A stretch of 64,000 nucleotides of DNA from JANRIG01 sp033765235 (GCA_033765235.1 JANRIG010000022.1:1-64000), one strand, 5' to 3'. Numbered from the stretch's first letter, positions 19,740-28,658 are shown. Notes: generated by a model from the sequence alone, not told the origin. Translations and numbers: made by a program.

Positions 19740-21011
19740 GTGAGAGATACCGCCATATTTGAAATTATAGAAAAAGAAAAAATAAGACAAACCGAAGGCA
19801 TAGAACTTATAGCCTCTGAAAACTATGTGTCTGACCAGGTAATGGAAGCCATGGGTAGTGTGCTCACCAATAAATATGCAGAAGGACTGCCCGGCAAAAG
19901 ATATTATGCAGGTTGTGAATGGGTAGATAAATCTGAGCAGCTTGCCATAGACCGTGCCAAAACACTATTTGGTGCCCAATGGGCAAATGTGCAGCCACAC
20001 TCAGGCGCACAAGCCAATGCTGCTGTGATGCTGGCATGCCTGCAACCGGGAGATAAAATATTGGGTTTCAATCTTTCGCACGGAGGGCATCTCACCCATG
20101 GTCATGCTGCCAACTACTCGGGCAAAATATATGTACCTTCATTCTACGGAGTAGAACAAAGCACAGGCACTATAGACTGGAATAAAATAGAGGCTACTGC
20201 CGATATTGAAAAACCCAAAATGATCATTTGCGGAGCATCAGCCTACTCAAGAGATTGGGATTATAATAAACTTAGGCAAATAGCTGATAAAGTAGGAGCT
20301 ATACTGTTGGCAGATATATCACATCCGTCCGGTCTTATAGCCAAAAAACTCCTAAATGACCCTATGCAGCATTGCCACATAGTCACCACCACCACACACA
20401 AAACACTGAGAGGTCCTCGAGGGGGTATTATTATGATGGGCAAAGACTTTCCAAACCCGTTTGGTCAAAAGACCCCCAAAGGCGAACTGAAAATGATGTC
20501 TTCGCTGTTGGATGCTGCAGTATTTCCGGGCATACAGGGCGGTCCACTGGAGCATGTCATAGCTGCCAAAGCAGTTGCATTCTTAGAGGCACTGTCCGAC
20601 AGCTATACGGAGTATGTGAAAAAAGTACAAAAAAATTCGTCCATATTGGCCAAATATTTTATAGATAAAGGTTACCATATCATATCAGGTGGCACAGATA
20701 ATCATTTGATGCTCATAGACTTGCGCTCAAAAAATATATCAGGCAAAGATGCCGAGGCTGCACTTATCAAAGCAGACATTACCGTAAATAAAAACATGGT
20801 ACCTTTTGATACCCAATCTGCAATAGTCACCTCCGGCATACGTGTGGGCACGGCTGCCATTACCACAAGAGGCTTGGCCGAAAAAGATATGGAAACTATA
20901 GCAGGATACATAGATGAAGTAATACAGCACCACACAGATGATGCTAAAATATTGGCCATAAAGCATAAAATCAATCATTGGATGCACGATTATCCGCTAT
21001 TTAAGTGGTAA
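19740..21011 (+). CDS. glyA: Serine hydroxymethyltransferase
   Basis: A 423-residue PLP enzyme converting serine and tetrahydrofolate to glycine and 5,10-methylene-THF. The N-terminus has GIELIASENYVS and NKYAEGLPGKRYYAGC. The PLP lysine is K221 in TTTTHKTLRGPRGG. The usual DMSHxSGLIA motif appears as DISHPSGLIAKK. The GTG start at 19740 gives MRDTAIFEIIEKE, matching relatives. Length is normal. It ends 81 bp before the convergent phosphatase gene, with a small hairpin in the gap. Confidence 0.97.
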   Translation: MRDTAIFEIIEKEKIRQTEGIELIASENYVSDQVMEAMGSVLTNKYAEGLPGKRYYAGCEWVDKSEQLAIDRAKTLFGAQWANVQPHSGAQANAAVMLACLQPGDKILGFNLSHGGHLTHGHAANYSGKIYVPSFYGVEQSTGTIDWNKIEATADIEKPKMIICGASAYSRDWDYNKLRQIADKVGAILLADISHPSGLIAKKLLNDPMQHCHIVTTTTHKTLRGPRGGIIMMGKDFPNPFGQKTPKGELKMMSSLLDAAVFPGIQGGPLEHVIAAKAVAFLEALSDSYTEYVKKVQKNSSILAKYFIDKGYHIISGGTDNHLMLIDLRSKNISGKDAEAALIKADITVNKNMVPFDTQSAIVTSGIRVGTAAITTRGLAEKDMETIAGYIDEVIQHHTDDAKILAIKHKINHWMHDYPLFKW

Positions 21012-21023
21012 ATATTCTCTTTT

Positions 21024-21042
21024 TAACCCGTTTTCAGGGTTA
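21024..21042. terminator. Small hairpin between convergent genes
   Basis: TAACCC and GGGTTA pair perfectly (6 bp) around a 7-base loop, 13 bp after the glyA stop and before the convergent phosphatase gene. T-runs flank the left arm rather than the right, so it might serve the minus-strand gene better. The stem is short, hence low confidence. Confidence 0.3.
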
Positions 21043-21092
21043 TTAATGAGCCATAGTATAAGCAGTTTGCATGCTTCACCTTTCATTAGCTA

Positions 21093-21566
21093 TTAAGAGA
21101 GAGCTATACTATCCACAAATTTATTAAGAGATATGTATAGCATATTATATACCTCTTCAAAATCTTGGATGGTGCCGTAGTAAGGGTCAGGTACTATTTT
21201 GGATGGTGCATCAGCATCATATTCACGCGCATAGGTTACTTTTTGCCTATCCGTATGGCTCCGGGCCAATGCCATCACATGGTAATAGTTGTCATGATCC
21301 ATTACCAAAATATGGTCAAATTCAACAAAGTCTTTATCAGTAATTTGTCTGCCTTTGTGTGAGGTATCAATGCCATGTTTTTTTAATATTTGCAGTGTGC
21401 GATGGTCGGGTGGGTCACCTATGTGGTAGTTGGCAGTGCCTGCAGAGTCAGCTATTATAGCATTAGTCAATCCTCTTTCTGTCAATATTTTATGTAGAAT
21501 ACCTTCTGCCATGGGAGAGCGACAAATATTGCCCAAACATACAAACAATATTTTTGTTTTTTTCAT
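21093..21566 (-). CDS. Low-molecular-weight protein-tyrosine phosphatase
   Basis: A 157-residue cytosolic LMW-PTP. The P-loop is C10-LGNIC-R16-S at the N-terminus, with the nucleophilic Cys10 and Arg16. The general acid Asp127 lies in DPYYG near the C-terminus. Both catalytic elements are intact and the length is typical. Relatives dephosphorylate tyrosine kinases of exopolysaccharide export or arginine-phosphorylated proteins; the substrate here is unknown. Its ATG overlaps the stop of the upstream gene (ATGA, 21563-21566), so the two are translationally coupled. Confidence 0.93.
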   Translation of the reverse strand: MKKTKILFVCLGNICRSPMAEGILHKILTERGLTNAIIADSAGTANYHIGDPPDHRTLQILKKHGIDTSHKGRQITDKDFVEFDHILVMDHDNYYHVMALARSHTDRQKVTYAREYDADAPSKIVPDPYYGTIQDFEEVYNMLYISLNKFVDSIALS

Positions 21567-22132
21567 AGTTGTCCTTGGTCATCAAGGTCTTCGTATGACT
21601 TGAAGAGGGTATTTAGTTCATAAAATTTGGCATCGGGCACATCAAAATACACTAATCGCAAAGGGGAGTCTTTCATGGTTATGAGTGCTTGTATGATGCC
21701 TTTGAATTGGTCATAAAACGGCATGTGACCACGCATCATACAAAACTGGGTGATACGCAAACTCTCAGCACCCAAAAACTTGCATTCTTCTATCACGTCG
21801 TAGGTAAGTTTTTGGGCTTGCTCTTTGCCAAAAAAACTATATTTTTCTACAAATGGAGTAAGACACAGATGATATTTGTAGGTGGTAAGAATGCCTATTT
21901 TGCGGGTACGGTTGCACTCGTCGCAGGCTTCGGTCACTGCATTTTTGTCAAGGTTGTATAGCCTGTTCACAATCGAAAATTCTACAGGCCGTGCAGCACA
22001 GGATATTACATCAAACACATACTCATCGTCATCCACCACCATTTCTATATATGCTTGCTCTTTGTCATACTTTATTTTGTCTGAAGTAATGACTATATCT
22101 AAGTTTTTTATCCTGAATTTGCTTCTTTGCAT
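21563..22132 (-). CDS. Conserved-looking protein of unknown function
   Basis: A 189-residue soluble protein I do not recognise. The first ~60 residues are beta-rich and acidic (MVVDDDEYVFDV). A CDECN pair sits near residue 72, perhaps metal-binding. The second half is alpha/beta with a helix containing GKEQAQKLTYDVIEECK and then LGAESLRITQFCMMRGHMPF. No signal peptide or membrane segment. It overlaps the LMW phosphatase start by 4 bp and follows the coiled-coil gene by 1 bp, so three genes form one unit. The tight coupling to a phosphatase suggests a shared pathway, which is inference. Confidence 0.75.
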   Translation of the reverse strand: MQRSKFRIKNLDIVITSDKIKYDKEQAYIEMVVDDDEYVFDVISCAARPVEFSIVNRLYNLDKNAVTEACDECNRTRKIGILTTYKYHLCLTPFVEKYSFFGKEQAQKLTYDVIEECKFLGAESLRITQFCMMRGHMPFYDQFKGIIQALITMKDSPLRLVYFDVPDAKFYELNTLFKSYEDLDDQGQL

Positions 22133-22133
22133 G

Positions 22134-23075
22134 CTATTTCACAGCCATAAATTTTTCACCGATTTTAAATCCATCGCAATATACTTCTACTTTATAGCTT
22201 CCGGCGGTGTATTTGTACCCACTTTGCGTTATAAACTCTATAGTTTGACCTGTGTTGTCAAACTTAGCAGTGTTCATGGAGGTGTACTGTAGTGTGGAGC
22301 CGTTTGAAAGGGTGAATACTTGTGAGTTGTTTGGGTCTGTGATGGGGGCTCCGGCAGGGTCTGTGATGCGAAGGTAAAAATCTTTATTTTCTTGTTTGGC
22401 AGCTTTATTGTCTGCAAGTGTGAATGTGATTTTTACTTTATCTATTCTCGAAGCCTTGTACACATCATCTTCTACCTCTTTGCCATTGCTTTTGAGTACT
22501 GTAATTTTCAGGTTTTCAGACTTGAGTATTGCAGCATATTTGAGTTTGCTTTCCAGGTCAGATTTTTTATTGCCCACATTGCTCAATGAGTCTGATAGCT
22601 GCGTTTTCTCAGTGGATAGTCTGCTTACATCAGTGGTAAGTGTTTCATTTTGAGCTTTGAGCTCATTTATTTCTTGGTCTTTTTTGGTGATTTCATCGCG
22701 CATTTTGGCTATCATGGTTTCCAATTCTTTTCGCTTGTTAGCGTCAAGTTTTTTGGCACCTTTGAGCTGGGTCATGGCAGTGTTCATCTCTTCTATTTGT
22801 GAGTTGAGGGTTTGGTTGTCAAGCCCTAATTTTTCTCTTTCTTGTTTCACGCGGGTGAGCTCTGAGGCTATGTTTTCAAGCTCTTTAGTCTTGGACAGTA
22901 CTTCTTCTTGTTCTTTTTTTACTATGAGGTCAAGGTCGCTTATTTGGTCTTTGCCTTGTTTGTAGCCTACCAGCAAAAAAATGATAATTGCTGTCTGCAA
23001 TACTACTATACCTATTAATATTTTGGTAAGGTTACTCATGGGTTGAGGAGCTTCATCTTCATATTCTTCTGACAT
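22134..23075 (-). CDS. Membrane-anchored coiled-coil protein
   Basis: A 313-residue protein. A short acidic N-terminus is followed by one transmembrane segment (about 18-38, ILIGIVVLQTAIIIFLLVG). A long coiled coil rich in Lys, Glu and Leu (about 42-185) comes next, and then a C-terminal beta domain of about 125 residues ending FKIGEKFMAVK. The topology is probably N-in, with the beta domain in the periplasm. The beta domain looks like a small Ig-like fold with FYLRITDPAGAPI. I know no function; similar proteins occur across Bacteroidota. It is the first gene of a three-gene unit with the unknown protein and the phosphatase. Confidence 0.75.
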   Translation of the reverse strand: MSEEYEDEAPQPMSNLTKILIGIVVLQTAIIIFLLVGYKQGKDQISDLDLIVKKEQEEVLSKTKELENIASELTRVKQEREKLGLDNQTLNSQIEEMNTAMTQLKGAKKLDANKRKELETMIAKMRDEITKKDQEINELKAQNETLTTDVSRLSTEKTQLSDSLSNVGNKKSDLESKLKYAAILKSENLKITVLKSNGKEVEDDVYKASRIDKVKITFTLADNKAAKQENKDFYLRITDPAGAPITDPNNSQVFTLSNGSTLQYTSMNTAKFDNTGQTIEFITQSGYKYTAGSYKVEVYCDGFKIGEKFMAVK

Positions 23076-23239
23076 ATCTTATAAATTTTTAAGGTGTAAA
23101 AATATTATTGTTAATAACCGAGTGTAAAGTAATATAAAAATTTGCATACGTGTGAAATCTATTTAAAAAATAATTTGTATTGTAAATACACTTTTTTTGC
23201 ACACAATATATTTGACAAATCATTCATTAATTGTCAATA

Positions 23240-23875
23240 TCATAGTACCATATCATGGTATGTCTTGGATGATAAAAAAATTGATAGTTTTTCGAGTATT
23301 TTTATAGGGGTGTCTATGATGAAGTATGCTATCATATCATTAGGTACAGGTGCATCGGGGTCTGTGCAAAAAATGTATGTGACTGCAATGCTTCCGTCAG
23401 TATTTTTTTGAAAGTACCATTCTACACGGCCGTATTTTACTCTTACATATTTTTTTTCTACGGGCAAATAATCGGGGACAGTACTAGCCAAATGACAAAA
23501 TTTTTGATGAAGTTCAATCCATTTTATAGATTGTTTTTGTATTACATCGCGCTGCTTCAAAGGCCATGGAGTATCTATTATATATCTATACACGCTCGTG
23601 GCACTGTCTATAGGGGTGAGTTTGTCGCATCTTATTACTCCGTGCGACCATATTGGGGTATATTCTGATTTTTCAAAAAGGATGTATAGTTTATGTATAT
23701 CTACATTATGTAATATACAAGTGGCTTTAAATTCTTTGAGTTTTGTATTGTCGCTATTGCGTGTATATACAGCTATCCCGTTTTTTTCTTTTACCAATTT
23801 CCATTTTTCATCTGCTATTGACAGCATATTTGCTACTATGCAAATTGTAAATAATATAATATTAATTTTTTGCAA
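23240..23875 (-). CDS. Exported START-domain protein
   Basis: A 211-residue protein with a hydrophobic N-terminus (signal peptide, about 1-21). The body is a START/SRPBCC lipid-binding fold: WKLVKEKNGIAVYTRN at the start, DTPWPLKQRDVI in the middle, and the long C-terminal helix region ending LSIFLSSKTYHDMVL. START domains carry lipids or sterols in a closed cavity; the ligand here is unknown. It starts 9 bp after the dsbD stop and should be the last gene of the bactofilin-atpZ-dsbD unit. Downstream, 23212-23237 holds a 7-bp inverted repeat without a T-run. Confidence 0.82.
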   Translation of the reverse strand: MQKINIILFTICIVANMLSIADEKWKLVKEKNGIAVYTRNSDNTKLKEFKATCILHNVDIHKLYILFEKSEYTPIWSHGVIRCDKLTPIDSATSVYRYIIDTPWPLKQRDVIQKQSIKWIELHQKFCHLASTVPDYLPVEKKYVRVKYGRVEWYFQKNTDGSIAVTYIFCTDPDAPVPNDMIAYFIIDTPIKILEKLSIFLSSKTYHDMVL

Positions 23876-23884
23876 CCTAAAATC

Positions 23885-25951
23885 TTATTTGTTTGAAAAA
23901 TTCAAAAGTGCCTCGTCTAAAAATGCAATAAAATTTTGAGGGTCAAGGTCATAGGCCTTTGGTGGAAGTAGCATATTGCCTTCGGCATCTTCTATGATAT
24001 AGTAGGGCTGGGCATTGTTGTTATATTTGGTTATTTGAAAATCAGCATTTTGTTTGCCTATAGATTTTTTTATTTTTTGATCAAATGTAGAAGTGTACCA
24101 TTCGCTTTCCGGAAGCTCAGTTTTGTCATCTACATATAGTGCCACCACTACAAACTTTTCTTTAAGTCTTTTGAGCACCTCCGGATGAGACCATACATTG
24201 GCCTCCATTTCTCTACAATTTACACAACCATGCCCTGTAAAGTCTATAAAGACTGGTTTTTTTTGCTCCAATGCACATTTTTGAGCCTGCTTGTAATCAA
24301 AATATCCTTGAATATGGTGGGGTAAATGTAAAAAATCACCGTATTTAGGCATATCACAAGTGGTGTATGCTACATTGCTTGCAGGCAAATTACTGTTATT
24401 GTCGTACACAAAATCTTGCGATGACAGTGGTGGCAAGTATCCTGAAAGTGGTTTTAGTGGTGCTCCCCACATGCCGGGTGCTATGTATATCACAAAACTG
24501 AGGCAGATCATCGCCAGTATAGCGCGAGGCACGCTCACACTTTCTATAGGCGAGTCATGCGGAAGCCTGTAAAAGTCTAATAAATATGCTGCCAGTGCAG
24601 AAAAAATACCACACCAAATGGCAATATTCACATCTCTGTCAAGTATGCCCCAATGGTAGGCTTGGTCTGCAAGGCTGAGAAACTTGAGTGATAAGGCAAG
24701 CTCTAAAAAACCGAGTATTACTTTTACGGTGTTAAGCCATCCGCCTGACTTGGGTAGGTTTTGCAACCATTGTGGAAATATAGCAAACAGCGTAAAAGGT
24801 ATGGCAAATGCCAATGAAAACCCAAACATTCCTACTATGGGCAATAGTGTAGCCCCGCCGGCAGACTGTACTAGTATAGTACCAACTATAGGTCCTGTAC
24901 ACGAAAAAGATACCAACACTAGCGTGAAAGCCATGAAAAATATGCCCAAATAGCCTCCCTTTTCTGCATTTTTGTCGCTGGCATTTATGAGCCATGAGGG
25001 TAGTACTATCTCAAACATACCCAAAAATGACAATGCAAAAAGCACAAATATGAAAAAGAAAAATAAATTGGGCAGCCAGTGTGTACTCAAAAAATTAGCA
25101 GCCTCCGGACCCACTAACTTTGCCACCAAAGTACCTATTATAGTGTAAATAAGAATAATACAGCCGCCGTATATCGCAGCTTTGAATATGCTTTGCGCCC
25201 TGCTTTGGCCTGAATTGAGAAAAAATGTGACAGTCATTGGTATCATGGGGAATACACAAGGAGTGAGTAGTGCTATTATTCCTGATAAAAATGCAAGTAC
25301 AAAAAATGACCACAAATTGGTATCAGAGGTATTGGCAGGGGATATGGTTACAGGCTTTGTATTTTGGTCTTCTGCGCTTATGGTTGTGTCAGTGTTTGCC
25401 ATTATAGTATCAGATACTGAGGGCAAAGCCGTATTGGTATCTGCTTTTGGCAGTGCCAAGCTGTCTGCCAACAATTTTTTTTTGAGCACAAAGCCACCTA
25501 TGCTGAAGTCTTCTTCTTTGGGTGGCAGACAAATGCCCGACTCCAATGAGCAAGTACTGTACTCGTAAGTGCCTGTAATCACTGCATCAGGGCTTAATAT
25601 TTTTATTTTTTGACGAAACTCTGCTTTGCCCACAAAGTATCTGTATTCTCCTATATATTCATCTTTTTTGTATTTGTCATGATTGGCATAAGTGGTGTCT
25701 ATTATTTTATAACCTTTGCCTGCATTTATTTTGAATGTAGCTGCAGGTGCAGATTCAAATTTGCCTACCGAGTACATATACCACCCGTTGTCTATTATTG
25801 CCGTGAATATCAGCTCTATTACTTGCCCCGGTACTATTTGTGTTTCAGAGGCTTTGTATGTCCATGTGGCAGGTTTTTGCACCTGTGCATTACTACTTGA
25901 TATGATGAATAAAAATAGGCAAAAAAGTAGAATATTATGGATTGATTTCAT
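23885..25951 (-). CDS. dsbD: Thiol:disulfide interchange protein DsbD
   Basis: About 688 residues. It moves electrons from cytosolic thioredoxin across the inner membrane to periplasmic thiol proteins. Order: signal peptide ending SSSNAQ; an N-terminal immunoglobulin-like alpha domain; an eight-helix beta domain with the redox pair Cys232 (LLTPCVFPMIP) and Cys351 (SFSCTGPIVG); and a C-terminal thioredoxin-like gamma domain with Cys576 and Cys579 (HGCVNCREME). All transfer cysteines of the beta and gamma domains are present. ATG 25951 overlaps the atpZ stop (ATGA), which fixes the start although the frame is open to 26005. Cytochrome c maturation is one known client; a ccmE-like gene lies at 43 kb. 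Confidence 0.95.
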   Translation of the reverse strand: MKSIHNILLFCLFLFIISSSNAQVQKPATWTYKASETQIVPGQVIELIFTAIIDNGWYMYSVGKFESAPAATFKINAGKGYKIIDTTYANHDKYKKDEYIGEYRYFVGKAEFRQKIKILSPDAVITGTYEYSTCSLESGICLPPKEEDFSIGGFVLKKKLLADSLALPKADTNTALPSVSDTIMANTDTTISAEDQNTKPVTISPANTSDTNLWSFFVLAFLSGIIALLTPCVFPMIPMTVTFFLNSGQSRAQSIFKAAIYGGCIILIYTIIGTLVAKLVGPEAANFLSTHWLPNLFFFFIFVLFALSFLGMFEIVLPSWLINASDKNAEKGGYLGIFFMAFTLVLVSFSCTGPIVGTILVQSAGGATLLPIVGMFGFSLAFAIPFTLFAIFPQWLQNLPKSGGWLNTVKVILGFLELALSLKFLSLADQAYHWGILDRDVNIAIWCGIFSALAAYLLDFYRLPHDSPIESVSVPRAILAMICLSFVIYIAPGMWGAPLKPLSGYLPPLSSQDFVYDNNSNLPASNVAYTTCDMPKYGDFLHLPHHIQGYFDYKQAQKCALEQKKPVFIDFTGHGCVNCREMEANVWSHPEVLKRLKEKFVVVALYVDDKTELPESEWYTSTFDQKIKKSIGKQNADFQITKYNNNAQPYYIIEDAEGNMLLPPKAYDLDPQNFIAFLDEALLNFSNK

Positions 25952-26157
25952 GACAATTGTTTTATTAACATATACATAGACCCTACAGTTCCTATCAGCA
26001 GGCATACTATGGTAAGTATGGGCTTCTCGGTATGCATATATTCATCTGCCCATCTGCCTACCCACGCAAATATGAGTATGGTACCTGTCATTTGTATGGC
26101 AAGCGATGAATATTTGAGGTATGGGTTAAGCGCTTTTTTCTTTTCTGGAAGAGACAT
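25948..26157 (-). CDS. atpZ: AtpZ/AtpI family small membrane protein
   Basis: A 69-residue protein with two transmembrane helices (about 19-37 and 47-66). The sequence YSSLAIQMTGTILIFAWVGRWADE matches the AtpZ/AtpI (F0F1-ATPase subunit-associated) family across its first helix, including the conserved G-x-x-x-D region. These proteins help c-ring assembly or Mg2+ uptake next to ATP synthase. No atp structural gene is in the window. It overlaps bactofilin by 32 bp and dsbD by 4 bp, so all three are translationally linked. Confidence 0.83.
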   Translation of the reverse strand: MSLPEKKKALNPYLKYSSLAIQMTGTILIFAWVGRWADEYMHTEKPILTIVCLLIGTVGSMYMLIKQLS

Positions 26158-26542
26158 TTTCGCTCAGGCTTATTTCTTTTACTATTGCTCCCATTTTAGT
26201 AGTGCCGTTAAAGTTTGCGCCCGACTCTATAGCCAATTTGCTGGTAATGATATCACCTTTGACTATGGCAGTAGATTTAAAAACCAACAATTCAGATACT
26301 TCTACTGTGCCTTTTACCTCCCCCGATACTTCAGCGTTTTGGGCTTGTATGTTGCCCTCTACATAGGAAGTGTCGCTAAGTACCAGTTTTGATTTTGACT
26401 TTATATTTCCTATTACTTTACCCTCTATTCTTATATTGGCTACTGTTTCTATATTACCTTCTATTAAGGTGCCTTTGCCAATGATATTGCTCGATTGGCT
26501 TATCTCTTCTGCTTCTGTTTTGGCTCTCTTATTTGAAAACAT
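26126..26542 (-). CDS. Bactofilin (polymer-forming cytoskeletal protein)
   Basis: A 138-residue bactofilin. After a short basic N-terminus comes the DUF583 core (about 20-118), a right-handed beta-helix with hydrophobic residues spaced through G-x-I/V turns, for example GKGTLIEGNIET, IRIEGKVIGNIKSK and GEVKGTVEVSE. Bactofilins form filaments at the membrane and position cell-wall enzymes. The C-terminal tail is encoded by sequence that overlaps the atpZ start by 32 bp. It is the first gene of the unit bactofilin-atpZ-dsbD-START. Confidence 0.9.
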   Translation of the reverse strand: MFSNKRAKTEAEEISQSSNIIGKGTLIEGNIETVANIRIEGKVIGNIKSKSKLVLSDTSYVEGNIQAQNAEVSGEVKGTVEVSELLVFKSTAIVKGDIITSKLAIESGANFNGTTKMGAIVKEISLSENVSSRKEKSA

Positions 26543-26976
26543 ATTAATACTTAATGATTAAAATATTTGGTGAAGGTATACACAATTTGCAGTATTGCAA
26601 AAATTTATTAAGTAAAATTATTAACAACATTATGGCACCATTGCTTGTTTTTTTGATTTTTGAATTAATGTTTTTTAGTTATAATATTGTAATACTGAGA
26701 GATATGCAGGTATTATATAAGTACCAGTATACTGAATACTAAACAATCTGCCATAAGTCAGTCGCACATGATAGCTATGCACACCTTGTGTAGCTTTGCT
26801 ACGATATGGTAAGGCTGTTTCCCTACATTAATAGTGTATTTCTCTACTTACTACTAAGTGTAAAAAAATTAATAGTGTTAATGGATATTTTCATTAACTT
26901 TGCATCGAATATGGGTCTGAAGTACTGATATTATGTTCCTTACAGCAGGGATTGCTGCAATTTATATATAAAAATA
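26543..26976. other. 434-bp divergent intergenic region
   Basis: It separates bactofilin (minus) from the RluB-type gene (plus). I see no gene; the only short ORF (26554-26742) reads as AT-rich noise. It has a short hairpin (GTAGC-TTT-GCTAC) near 26800, a -7 box at 26895 and a 5-bp hairpin (CAGCA-GGGAT-TGCTG) about 20 bp before the plus-strand start. That second hairpin would lie in the leader of the transcript. Confidence 0.5.
26895..26902 (+). promoter_or_regulatory. Candidate -7 promoter box (TAACTTTG) for RluB-type gene
   Basis: TAACTTTG matches the TAnnTTTG consensus and lies 75 bp before the start codon. The local context (AACTTTGCATC) is the same as before the ABC-F gene at 12018. No good TTG is seen at the -33 spacing. 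Confidence 0.45.
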
Positions 26977-28635
26977 ATGAGAAAGAGAATTACAAGGGAT
27001 GCCCCTCGTGGTGAGCGCCCTACTCAAAACACAGGGTTTGATAGGTCAAACAATCGAAAATCATATACCCCTAAAAGTGCTGAAAGTAAAAATGACTCCT
27101 ATACACGCAGAAATGAAGGAAAAGGATTTTCAAGCGGAGGCTTCAAAAAAAGTCATTATGGTGACAGGTCTGTAAATCAACATCAAGAGGGTGATAATAA
27201 ATTTGCACGGCGCCCATACAAAAAGTATAACAACGATTTTTCAAGCGCTAGCAACTCCTCAGGTTATAAAAAGAAATATGCAGGTGGCAGCTACGGTGGC
27301 AATAGAGATGCAAATACACGATTTACCAAAAAATATGATAATGGTGACAGGTCTGTAAATCAACAGCAGGAAGGTGACAATAAATTTGCACGACGCACAT
27401 ACAAAAAGTATAACAACGATTTTTCAAGCTCAAACAACTCCTCAGGTTATAAAAAGAAATATGTAGGAGGCAGCTATGATGGCAAAAGAGATGCAAATCC
27501 GCGTTTTACCAAAAAATATAATAACGACGGTCAATATAGCAATGATAAAAAATTTGACAAAAGACCTTATTCAAACTCAGAAACTACTAATAACAGTTAC
27601 CAAAGGGAGGGCACTGAAAATAAAAAAACAGAGAGTAACTATTCCCCCAAAACAAGTTTTAACAGAAGTAATAGCCCCGGCTATGCCAAAAGGAGCAGCT
27701 CTTACAAAAAATATGATGGAAATGACAGAAATAGTAAACCAAAATTTGACAGAACTTATACACACAATACCAATGCCACAAATGATGGTGCCAAAGAGCC
27801 TGCCATTGTGAGGTTCAACAAATTCAAAAAATCTAATGAAGCATATCCTGAAAAGCCTCAGAGAAAAGTATATTCCAAAAAACACGATAATACTCCCTTG
27901 CCGGACAGTACTTTGGATACTACCAAAGGTATAAGGCTCAACAGATATATATCCAACTCAGGCATATGCTCGCGCAGAGAAGCAGACACACACATAAGCC
28001 ATGGATTGGTAATGGTAAACAATACCACCATTACTGAAATGGGCTACATAGTGCAACCGGGCGATGTGGTAAGGTATGACGGCAAGGTATTAAAACCTGA
28101 GAAACCTATGTATTTATTGCTCAATAAGCCCAAAAACTTTCTCACCACTACCGATGACCCCGAAGAAAGAAATACAGTGATGCACTTGGTACAAAATGCA
28201 TGTAAAGAACGCATATACCCTGTAGGCAGGTTAGACAGAAACTCTACCGGGCTTTTGTTATTTACCAACGATGGTGAGTTTGCAGAAAAACTCACACACC
28301 CTTCGCACAATGTAAAAAAAATATACTCTGTAGAAATAGACCGCCCGCTAGACCCTACTGATGCCAAAGATATATTGCAAGGGGTAATGCTGGAGGAGGG
28401 CAGGGCTATGGTAGATAGTATGGCTGTACTTGACGAAACGAGGCGCAACATAGGCATAGAAATACACATAGGCTGGAATAGGGTGATACGTCGAATATTT
28501 GAGACTAAGGGGTATGATGTACAAAGACTTGACAGGGTCATGTATGCAGGTCTTACCAAAAAAGACTTAGAGAGAGGGCATTACAGGTTTTTGACACGTG
28601 AAGAAGTGATTACCTTAAAGCACTTGAGTAATTGA
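26977..28635 (+). CDS. RluB/RsuA-type pseudouridine synthase with repetitive basic N-terminal extension
   Basis: 552 residues. The C-terminal ~240 form a normal 23S rRNA pseudouridine synthase: an S4 RNA-binding domain starting near 317 (IRLNRYISNSGICSRREAD), then the catalytic domain with Asp420 in GRLDRNSTGLL and the conserved NVKKIYSVEI and RVIRRIFETKGYDV segments. The first ~310 residues are low-complexity (Lys, Arg, Asn, Ser, Gly, Tyr) and probably disordered. They include two in-frame 61-residue repeats (62-122 and 123-183). Bacteroidota RluB homologues often carry such tails, likely for RNA binding, but the repeat unit is specific. A hairpin follows the stop. Confidence 0.9.
   Translation: MRKRITRDAPRGERPTQNTGFDRSNNRKSYTPKSAESKNDSYTRRNEGKGFSSGGFKKSHYGDRSVNQHQEGDNKFARRPYKKYNNDFSSASNSSGYKKKYAGGSYGGNRDANTRFTKKYDNGDRSVNQQQEGDNKFARRTYKKYNNDFSSSNNSSGYKKKYVGGSYDGKRDANPRFTKKYNNDGQYSNDKKFDKRPYSNSETTNNSYQREGTENKKTESNYSPKTSFNRSNSPGYAKRSSSYKKYDGNDRNSKPKFDRTYTHNTNATNDGAKEPAIVRFNKFKKSNEAYPEKPQRKVYSKKHDNTPLPDSTLDTTKGIRLNRYISNSGICSRREADTHISHGLVMVNNTTITEMGYIVQPGDVVRYDGKVLKPEKPMYLLLNKPKNFLTTTDDPEERNTVMHLVQNACKERIYPVGRLDRNSTGLLLFTNDGEFAEKLTHPSHNVKKIYSVEIDRPLDPTDAKDILQGVMLEEGRAMVDSMAVLDETRRNIGIEIHIGWNRVIRRIFETKGYDVQRLDRVMYAGLTKKDLERGHYRFLTREEVITLKHLSN
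27160..27525 (+). repeat. Two tandem 183-bp repeats inside the RluB-type gene
   Basis: Copy 1 is 27160-27342 and copy 2 is 27343-27525. Both begin GGTGACAGGTCTGTAAATCA and keep the reading frame (61 codons each). Differences are scattered substitutions, with no indels, so the duplication is not brand new. Confidence 0.9.
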
Positions 28636-28658
28636 TAAATACAGTATCAGTATCATCT

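Noticed and set aside
23212..23237. TTGACAA/TTGTCAA inverted repeat downstream of the START gene
   Set aside because: A 7-bp stem with no T-run on the correct side; not called a terminator.
26554..26742. 62-codon plus-strand ORF between bactofilin and the RluB-type gene
   Set aside because: Hydrophobic, AT-driven translation with no start context; no neighbour coupling.
27160..27525. Repeat array as a possible CRISPR
   Set aside because: Two 183-bp units, in frame within a coding sequence, no spacers and no cas genes. The same reasoning rejects the 153-bp array at 41531-41989.
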